A stretch of DNA of 10,844 nucleotides from CAYPCH01 sp964409165 (GTDB lineage: Bacteria > Bacillota > Clostridia > Acetivibrionales > Acetivibrionaceae): contig CAYPCH010000125.1 of the NCBI GenBank assembly GCA_964409165.1, positions 1-10,844 on the forward strand. The letters are read 5' to 3'. A program made the translations under genes and the position numbers. The notes under the pieces were generated by a model, which worked only from the letters and a program-made list of their open reading frames with translations, was not told where the DNA came from and searched no databases. Below, one piece after another: positions 6,353 through 10,844 of this stretch (positions are counted from its first letter, which is position 1; each line of letters starts with the position of its first letter).

Positions 6353-7333
6353 ATGGCGAAAACTGTTAGACCGAATGAACCTCTTGTAACACACATTTAT
6401 ACTGCTGATCCGTCTGCTCATGTTTTTGAAGGTAAAATATACATATATCCTTCTCATGACCCTGACAAGGACATACCTTCAAATGATGAGGGCGACCAGT
6501 ATATGATGGAAGATTACCATGTTCTGTCCCTTGATGATTTGAATTCTCCTTGTATAGACCACGGTGAAGCAATTCACATGAAAGATATTCCATGGGTTAA
6601 GAAGCAGATGTGGGCTCCAGATGCCGCTTATAAGAATAATACCTATTATTTGTTTTTTCCGGCAAAAGACAAAGATGAAATCTTTAGAATTGGCGTGGCT
6701 ACAAGTTCATCTCCTTCCGGACCTTTTAAGCCTCAGCCGGATTATATACCCGGCAGTTTCAGTATGGACCCGGCGGTATTGGTAGATGATGATGACAAAG
6801 CATATATGTACTTTGGAGGACTTTGGGGAGGACAATTGGAAAAATGGCAGACAGGAACTTTTGTGCCTGATGCTGTAGGTCCTTCAGGGTCAGAGCCTGC
6901 ACTTGGACCTATGGTAGCTGAATTAAGCGATGATATGCTGACCTTTAAAGAAACGCCTCAAGAAATATCCATTGTTGATGAAGACGGAAAGCCATTGGTT
7001 GCTGGTGATGAAGAAAGAAGATTTTTTGAAGGTCCATGGGTACACAAGTACAACGGATATTATTATCTTTCATATTCAACAGGTACCACACATTATCTCG
7101 CGTATGCCATAAGCAAAAATCCGAAAGGTCCTTATGTTTACAAGGGAAGAATCCTTAACCCAGTAAAAGGTTGGACGACACATCATTCCATTGTCGAATT
7201 CAAAGGCAAATGGTATTTGTTCTATCATGACGCCTCCTTATCAGGCGGAATCGATAATAAGCGTTGCGTAAAGTACAGAGAGTTGAAATATAATGCTGAC
7301 GGTACAATTCAGGAAATGGATCCTTACAAATAA
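6353..7333 (+). CDS. Glycoside hydrolase family 43 protein, 326 aa
   Basis: This is a single-domain five-bladed beta-propeller enzyme of the GH43 type. The three expected acidic residues are visible: Asp19 in YTADPSAHVFEGKIY (general base), Asp139 in SFSMDPAVLVDDDDKAY (pKa modulator) and Glu226 in FFEGPW (general acid). WAPDAAYKNNTYYLFF at 87-102 is also a typical GH43 blade. Known activities in the family are beta-xylosidase, alpha-L-arabinofuranosidase and arabinanase; the sequence alone does not decide, but a single-domain intracellular form fits action on xylo- or arabino-oligosaccharides. There is no signal peptide, transmembrane segment or dockerin, so it should work in the cytoplasm on imported sugars, unlike the GH5 enzyme nearby. 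The ATG has AAAGGAG at good spacing, its own promoter and a strong terminator, so it appears monocistronic. The length is usual for a catalytic domain alone. Confidence 0.92.
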   Translation: MAKTVRPNEPLVTHIYTADPSAHVFEGKIYIYPSHDPDKDIPSNDEGDQYMMEDYHVLSLDDLNSPCIDHGEAIHMKDIPWVKKQMWAPDAAYKNNTYYLFFPAKDKDEIFRIGVATSSSPSGPFKPQPDYIPGSFSMDPAVLVDDDDKAYMYFGGLWGGQLEKWQTGTFVPDAVGPSGSEPALGPMVAELSDDMLTFKETPQEISIVDEDGKPLVAGDEERRFFEGPWVHKYNGYYYLSYSTGTTHYLAYAISKNPKGPYVYKGRILNPVKGWTTHHSIVEFKGKWYLFYHDASLSGGIDNKRCVKYRELKYNADGTIQEMDPYK

Positions 7334-7353
7334 AAAGAAATGAATAAGCATAC

Positions 7354-7387
7354 ATAAGGCTGGCTCAATTAGCAGAGTCAGCCTTAT
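7354..7387. terminator. Bidirectional terminator between the GH43 and GH5 genes
   Basis: ATAAGGCTGGCTC (7354-7366) pairs with GAGTCAGCCTTAT (7375-7387) in a 13-bp stem with one G-U pair and an 8-nt loop. It begins 21 nt after the GH43 stop codon; AT-rich sequence lies on both sides, with a U-rich run on the minus-strand side. It fits the convergent gene arrangement and could end transcripts from both sides. Confidence 0.8.
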
Positions 7388-7485
7388 TAATATATTTCAC
7401 CAATCCCTTATATACTGTTCTATATTATTCTATATTCATTTTAATCTGTAAAAATCTCAATGTACCCGATAATTTTATTCTCATC

Positions 7486-7524
7486 AAGCTTTTTGCCGGA
7501 TTTCCTTTCAGGAAATGGCCCTAA
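7486..7524. repeat. 39-bp exact repeat with internal hairpin, copy 2
   Basis: This is identical over 39 bases to 1739-1777, with the same internal hairpin of ATTTCCT/AGGAAAT and outer GCC/GGC. It has the same orientation and again lies 3' of a minus-strand gene (GH5, stop at 7556-7558). It directly abuts the 33-bp repeat starting at 7525, so two different repeats are stacked here. Confidence 0.85.
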
Positions 7525-7557
7525 CCAAGGAAGCAAGAGAACCGTCCCTTTGCTTCT
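7525..7557. repeat. 33-bp repeat, left copy of an inverted pair around the GH5 gene
   Basis: It matches the reverse complement of 8997-9029 at 30 of 33 positions. The core is AGAACCGTCCC, with GGAAGCAA and TTGCTTC near the ends, so each copy can also form its own hairpin. I recall similar 'GGGGACGGTTCTTTTG' repeats between genes in many clostridia, but cannot check this. The copy overlaps two bases of the GH5 stop codon (TAG, 7556-7558). Confidence 0.85.
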
Positions 7558-8917
7558 AGATTCCTAACAAGTGCCTTTTTAGAAGTGCATAGTCGGTAGA
7601 GTCTACCTTTCCGTCACGGTTCATATCGCTGGAAGCTGACATAGCATCAGTCAATTGTATTATGCCTAAAATACACCTTCTCAATAATGAATAGTCGGTA
7701 CTGTTTACAGCGCCGTCACCGTTAACATCTCCAAGCTTTACATTACTTGTCGGTGTAGGGGTAACAACCGGATTTGACTCTTTATATTGAGCAAATATTG
7801 ATGCAAGCTGCGAATCCATAAATTTTCTCTCACTTCTTGAATAGTGGGTACCGGGATCCCAAAGAACAGGACAAAAGCCCATATCATATGCTGTTTTACA
7901 AACCGTTGAAATATACAGCCTTACACTCGCAGGATCCTTATTCACCAATGTGGAGCCATATTCTCCTATTATAACAGGAACTCCCCTGTCTGCAAACTTA
8001 ACTTTCATTTTGTTGAAATCATTTTTAACCTGATTGATTTCTGCCGCTGTTCCCCAGTTAGTTGCACATTTGCCCCATGATTCATCCTTCTCAAGTATTG
8101 TAAAAGTAGAAGGAGTATAATAATGCACAGAAACAATCAATTTGCTGTTAATTGTATCTTTAGGCATTTTAAATGCATCATCACATGTAAGATCAATGTC
8201 CGTTGCATATCCCGCAATTAAAAGACAACGGGATGCATTATTACCTCCTGAAGCCCTTACAATATCAATAAATTTTTGGTTGATGTTGTTTAATATGCCA
8301 TACGCTCGTGCTTTATCAGCTTCGGATGAGCCTCCGTACCTGTTCCAGATGCTATTCCAGCACCCCTCTTCATTAAGCGATTCAAAAATAAGAGTGTCGG
8401 GATAATCTTTGTAATAAGCACTTAATTGAGTCCATATTGAAATATATTTTTTCATGGATTCATCATAATTTGTCGCAAAATTTTCAAACCATCCGTTATC
8501 CCAGTGAATATTCACAATAGCATACATATCATTTTTCAAGCAATAATTAACTACTTCCTCTACACGATTCAGAAGCTCCCTGTTGATTGTATAATCAGAA
8601 GCCATAAGGTTTGACCAAGCTACCGGAATACGAACCGAATCAAAACCTGCTTTCTTAATGTCGTCAATTACAGCCTGAGTTGTAACTATGTTGCCCCATG
8701 CTGTTTCATAGTCTTTTACAGTTTTTCCGTTTATCCAATCGCCGCAAGCCTCCAATGTATTCCCCAAATTCCAGCCTATTCCCATATCCTTAACCGTTTC
8801 AACCGCTGTTTTCTCCTTCGATGCCGCAAAAACATTAAAGCTAAATAGTGAAGATACCAAAACTGCTACCAATGATAAAAAAGCCACTGTTTTTGTAAAA
8901 TTGCAACGCTGTTCCAT
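7556..8917 (-). CDS. Secreted GH5 endoglucanase with C-terminal type I dockerin, 453 aa
   Basis: Residues 1-31 form a signal peptide (Lys9, hydrophobic 11-28, likely cut after VFA at 31). The catalytic domain (about 35-380) is a GH5 (beta/alpha)8 barrel: MGIGWNLGNTLEA at the start, Arg96 in SVRIPVAW, His138 in NIHW, acid/base Glu183 after Asn182 in FESLNEEG, HYY (265-267) and nucleophile Glu319 in IIGEYG. A short Pro/Thr linker (PVVTPTPTSN) leads to a type I dockerin (395-453) with two calcium loops, DVNGDGAVNSTD (397-408) and DMNRDGKVDSTD (431-442). The enzyme should be exported, bind a scaffoldin cohesin and cut beta-1,4-glucan within chains; activity on xyloglucan or mannan is possible for GH5. 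Both repeats carry Ser-Thr at the recognition positions, as known for A. thermocellus. AGGAGG precedes the ATG. The stop codon falls at the edge of the 33-bp repeat, so the last few residues after LLGI may have been lost. I see no clear promoter. Confidence 0.95.
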   Translation of the reverse strand: MEQRCNFTKTVAFLSLVAVLVSSLFSFNVFAASKEKTAVETVKDMGIGWNLGNTLEACGDWINGKTVKDYETAWGNIVTTQAVIDDIKKAGFDSVRIPVAWSNLMASDYTINRELLNRVEEVVNYCLKNDMYAIVNIHWDNGWFENFATNYDESMKKYISIWTQLSAYYKDYPDTLIFESLNEEGCWNSIWNRYGGSSEADKARAYGILNNINQKFIDIVRASGGNNASRCLLIAGYATDIDLTCDDAFKMPKDTINSKLIVSVHYYTPSTFTILEKDESWGKCATNWGTAAEINQVKNDFNKMKVKFADRGVPVIIGEYGSTLVNKDPASVRLYISTVCKTAYDMGFCPVLWDPGTHYSRSERKFMDSQLASIFAQYKESNPVVTPTPTSNVKLGDVNGDGAVNSTDYSLLRRCILGIIQLTDAMSASSDMNRDGKVDSTDYALLKRHLLGI

Positions 8918-8996
8918 AATTAAACCTCCTGATTTCTTTTAATATTTCTCTAATGTAGTATTTCGAAAAAAGAGAGGTTTTTGATGTGTCCACAAA

Positions 8997-9029
8997 AGAA
9001 GCAAGGGGACGGTTCTTTTGCTTCCTTTG
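8997..9029. repeat. 33-bp repeat, right copy of an inverted pair around the GH5 gene
   Basis: This is the reverse complement of 7525-7557 with three differences. Internal GAAGCAA (8998-9004) and TTGCTTC (9018-9024) can form a 7-bp stem. It lies 80 bp before the GH5 start codon, where a promoter would be expected, so it may bring, interrupt or insulate that promoter. Confidence 0.85.
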
Positions 9030-9038
9030 TTTCCTACA

Positions 9039-9065
9039 ACCCGGGAAGTTAGGCTCCTCCCGGGT
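9039..9065. terminator. GC-rich hairpin after the flavoprotein gene
   Basis: ACCCGGGA (9039-9046) and TCCCGGGT (9058-9065) form an exact 8-bp stem with an 11-nt loop, beginning 15 nt after the stop codon at 9081-9083. There is no U-run on the minus strand, so it is a weak intrinsic terminator or an mRNA-end stabiliser. It separates the flavoprotein gene from GH5 on the same strand. Confidence 0.5.
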
Positions 9066-9080
9066 ATTATTAGGCCTCTT

Positions 9081-9815
9081 TCATCTATTCCAGTTATTGT
9101 CTATCATCTCATTCCAACCATTTACGTAATTCTCATGGGGTATAAGAGGTTTTCTCAGTTCCTCCTTTATCTCATCTGATATCTTAAAAGAATTGACAAT
9201 CTCTTTGCCTGCTTTTCTTAAAAGCACTCTGTACTCATCAATAGCAGGTTTAAGCTCTGGCACAATGCCTTTTAAAAGACCCCCTTCGCCTTTGTAAATT
9301 TCCGCTATTAATTCTGTATGGAAATTCCTTGCCATTCTTTTAAACAAAAGCGATATTACCTGAAACTGACTTTGTTCCGGGAAAGCTGCATTACTCACAG
9401 CAACCCATTTGGGGACTTTTACATAAGCATTTGAAAAACCTGGTCTATCTACATGTCTGTACTCTCCATTTTCATCCTTCCCCACATATGGAGCTCCAAG
9501 TGAGAGACATCTGTCAAAAAACACTTTCATTATACCTGAAACATTATCAATAAAAAGAGGTGTGGCAAATATTACAATATCTGATTCCCTGTAACTGTCA
9601 AGCAGTTCCTGCATGTCATCTTCAATAGCACATTTGTTCAGCTCAACTTCAAAGCAGTGGGTACATGCCGTGCAAAAGCTTATATTCTTCTTCGCAAGGA
9701 GATAGACCTGTACTTTTGCACCTTCACTGACAGCACCTTCAACAATCTCGTTTACCATCATATGAGTGGAGCTATTCTCCCCTAACGGACTCCCATTGTA
9801 TACAGTAATTTTCAA
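9081..9815 (-). CDS. Iron-sulfur flavoprotein-like NAD(P)H/FMN oxidoreductase, 244 aa
   Basis: The fold is that of the flavodoxin-like NADPH-dependent FMN reductases: beta strand MKITVYNGSP, then a phosphate-binding loop for FMN (NGSPLGENSST, 7-17), and ATPLFIDNVSGIMKVFFDR (84-102) typical of the dimerising flavin-binding region. Four cysteines, C48, C51, C54 and C62, give C-x2-C-x2-C-x7-C, the compact motif that holds the 4Fe-4S cluster in archaeal and clostridial iron-sulfur flavoproteins (Isf). It would act as a cytoplasmic electron carrier or reductase, with unknown partner; Isf proteins have been linked to oxygen or peroxide reduction. The start codon is TTG (9813-9815) with GAGGGG about 8 nt upstream; the first ATG lies at residue 19, beyond the FMN loop, so the TTG start is needed. 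It begins 43 nt after the zinc-ribbon gene ends and is probably cotranscribed with it. The C-terminal 100 residues are longer than a minimal Isf and are not recognised. Confidence 0.85.
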   Translation of the reverse strand: MKITVYNGSPLGENSSTHMMVNEIVEGAVSEGAKVQVYLLAKKNISFCTACTHCFEVELNKCAIEDDMQELLDSYRESDIVIFATPLFIDNVSGIMKVFFDRCLSLGAPYVGKDENGEYRHVDRPGFSNAYVKVPKWVAVSNAAFPEQSQFQVISLLFKRMARNFHTELIAEIYKGEGGLLKGIVPELKPAIDEYRVLLRKAGKEIVNSFKISDEIKEELRKPLIPHENYVNGWNEMIDNNWNR

Positions 9816-9837
9816 CTTAATTCCCCTCTTTCCTGCA

Positions 9838-9867
9838 ATTTTTTACACTTCGTATTTTTTACACTTC
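9838..9867. repeat. Short tandem duplication over a stop codon
   Basis: ATTTTTTACACTTC occurs at 9838-9851 and 9854-9867, a 16-nt period. The right copy contains the TAA stop of the zinc-ribbon gene (9859-9861) and the left copy would give a second GAAGTGTAA. It looks like replication slippage at a gene end, with little effect on the protein. Confidence 0.75.
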
Positions 9868-10800
9868 ATTTTTCTCAAACTCCGCTTCTTCGGCTTTTCT
9901 CTGTCTGCTTTTGCGGACATTTGCCCTGTTCCGGCATGAGGGATTGCAGTATTTCTCCCTATTGGACAATGCAATATAAAAATCCCCGCAATGTTCACAC
10001 CGGCTTAACAATATGTTTTCGTCTGTTACTGCAAATGCATATATTGTTTCTATTGCTGTTTTTAACGAATCAAAGTCCCATGATATTATGGTTTTATCTA
10101 TTTGACTTATGGTAAATCCTATTTTGTTGGCTTTAAATGTGTCTGCAAGAATAGTCACAGAATTTGCAAGATATGCTGATTGAGATCTGTACACCAACAA
10201 CTGGCTAAAATGCTTTGAAAGCATTGCAGCAAATTTCATAATCCACTCAAGTCTCTCGGTATAAAACCTCGAAAAAATCAAATCCATAACAATCGGCCTT
10301 TTGCCGTAAAATTTAGGTGAATCCTCAGCCTTAATCAAATCCACGCTGTTCTTATAGTATCGTATACTTAAGTTATCTCCTCGCACAAAGGGAGTAAACA
10401 ACTTTACATATGCTTCAGCTTTCATGTTTTTTTCTTTTATACCCATGAAGTTCTTTTCAATTATAAGCACTTCACTATCACCTATAATATTTCTGTTATA
10501 GGCTCCAGCACTTATCAACCCTAGCAAGCCGTACTTTTTTACAAAAATAAGCGTAAGTTTGTTTGCTTCCTCATAAGCCTCCTCAGATTTGTCTTTGTAA
10601 TAGGATATTGATGCATCCCCCACCTTAAGGAAATCAATTATTAGCTCCTCTGCGGTATCAAAGGGGTTATACATTGAAAACACCGCATCCTCCTTAGGCT
10701 GTATATAAAGATTCCCATCCACATCATCCTTATACTCATAGTCGCTGTATTTTATCCAATCGGTTGCAAAACTTCCTATCAAACATATTTTTCTTTCCAT
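9859..10800 (-). CDS. Unknown protein with a C-terminal CGNR-like zinc ribbon, 313 aa
   Basis: The first 260 residues show no motif I recognise; they begin MERKICLIGSFATDW and appear alpha/beta with a helical part at about 175-225. The C-terminus has four cysteines, C268, C271, C285 and C289, spaced C-x2-C-x13-C-x3-C and followed by a basic tail (CRNRANVRKSRQRK). This resembles the CGNR zinc finger of ABATE-type putative regulators, with CRNR in place of CGNR, and would suit nucleic-acid binding. No signal peptide or membrane segment is seen, so it is cytoplasmic. The ATG is preceded by AAGGAAGTG. The gene reads into the flavoprotein gene 43 nt downstream on the same strand, so it may regulate it or serve the same redox function. 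It could belong to one of the unnamed DUF families with such a C-terminus. The function is unknown; regulator is only inference. Confidence 0.75.
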   Translation of the reverse strand: MERKICLIGSFATDWIKYSDYEYKDDVDGNLYIQPKEDAVFSMYNPFDTAEELIIDFLKVGDASISYYKDKSEEAYEEANKLTLIFVKKYGLLGLISAGAYNRNIIGDSEVLIIEKNFMGIKEKNMKAEAYVKLFTPFVRGDNLSIRYYKNSVDLIKAEDSPKFYGKRPIVMDLIFSRFYTERLEWIMKFAAMLSKHFSQLLVYRSQSAYLANSVTILADTFKANKIGFTISQIDKTIISWDFDSLKTAIETIYAFAVTDENILLSRCEHCGDFYIALSNREKYCNPSCRNRANVRKSRQRKAEEAEFEKNEV

Positions 10801-10844
10801 TAAATCACTTCCTTCAAATTATTAATTGAGAAAGACTGTTTATA

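Noticed and set aside
7525..9029. The GH5 gene as a composite transposon
   Set aside because: No transposase gene or clear target-site duplication is present, and each 33-bp repeat is itself partly palindromic and may recur alone.
1..10844. CRISPR arrays, toxin-antitoxin, phage or defence genes
   Set aside because: No regularly spaced repeats were seen and every sizeable gene is accounted for by other functions; the many other open frames are antisense or off-frame shadows of real genes.

Overview
The window looks like a chromosomal segment of an anaerobic, cellulosome-forming clostridium of the Acetivibrio/Ruminiclostridium type. The evidence is low G+C DNA, strong AGGAGG-type ribosome binding sites, a secreted GH5 glucanase ending in a type I dockerin, and a second, decayed gene that also carries dockerin sequence. 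The intact dockerin has Ser-Thr at the recognition positions of both repeats, which resembles the A. thermocellus pattern. The species cannot be fixed from the sequence.

Layout, left to right. (1) 37-1596, minus: a lipoprotein of unknown function. (2) 1597-2022: a long gene-free stretch with three hairpins that can refold into an alternative structure, followed by a 137-bp nested fold-back repeat; part of a second copy of this repeat sits at the left window edge. (3) 2023-4819, minus: a two-gene operon of a DEAD-box RNA helicase and an ABC-F ATPase, overlapping by 17 nt, with a good extended -10 promoter. (4) 4860-5205: an AT-rich region with a plausible plus-strand promoter and a perfect 46-bp palindrome. 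(5) 5203-6149, plus: a pseudogene for a dockerin/metallophosphoesterase protein that has lost its 5' end and carries a frameshift. (6) 6353-7333, plus: an intact GH43 glycosidase without a signal peptide, with its own promoter and terminator. (7) 7556-8917, minus: the GH5-dockerin cellulase, flanked by inverted copies of a 33-bp repeat. (8) 9081-10800, minus: a probable two-gene unit of a zinc-ribbon protein of unknown role and an iron-sulfur-flavoprotein-like oxidoreductase.

The GH5 enzyme is expected to act outside the cell on the cellulosome and the GH43 enzyme inside the cell on imported oligosaccharides, so both serve plant-polysaccharide use, though they are convergent and separately transcribed. 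The helicase and ABC-F pair points to RNA remodelling and ribosome function. I found no defence system, CRISPR array, tRNA, rRNA or transposase gene. The least explained content is in the gaps: the fold-back element and its second copy, the possible switch-like leader before the lipoprotein, an exact 39-bp repeat at two sites 5.7 kb apart, the inverted repeats around the cellulase, and the 46-bp palindrome beside the truncated dockerin gene.
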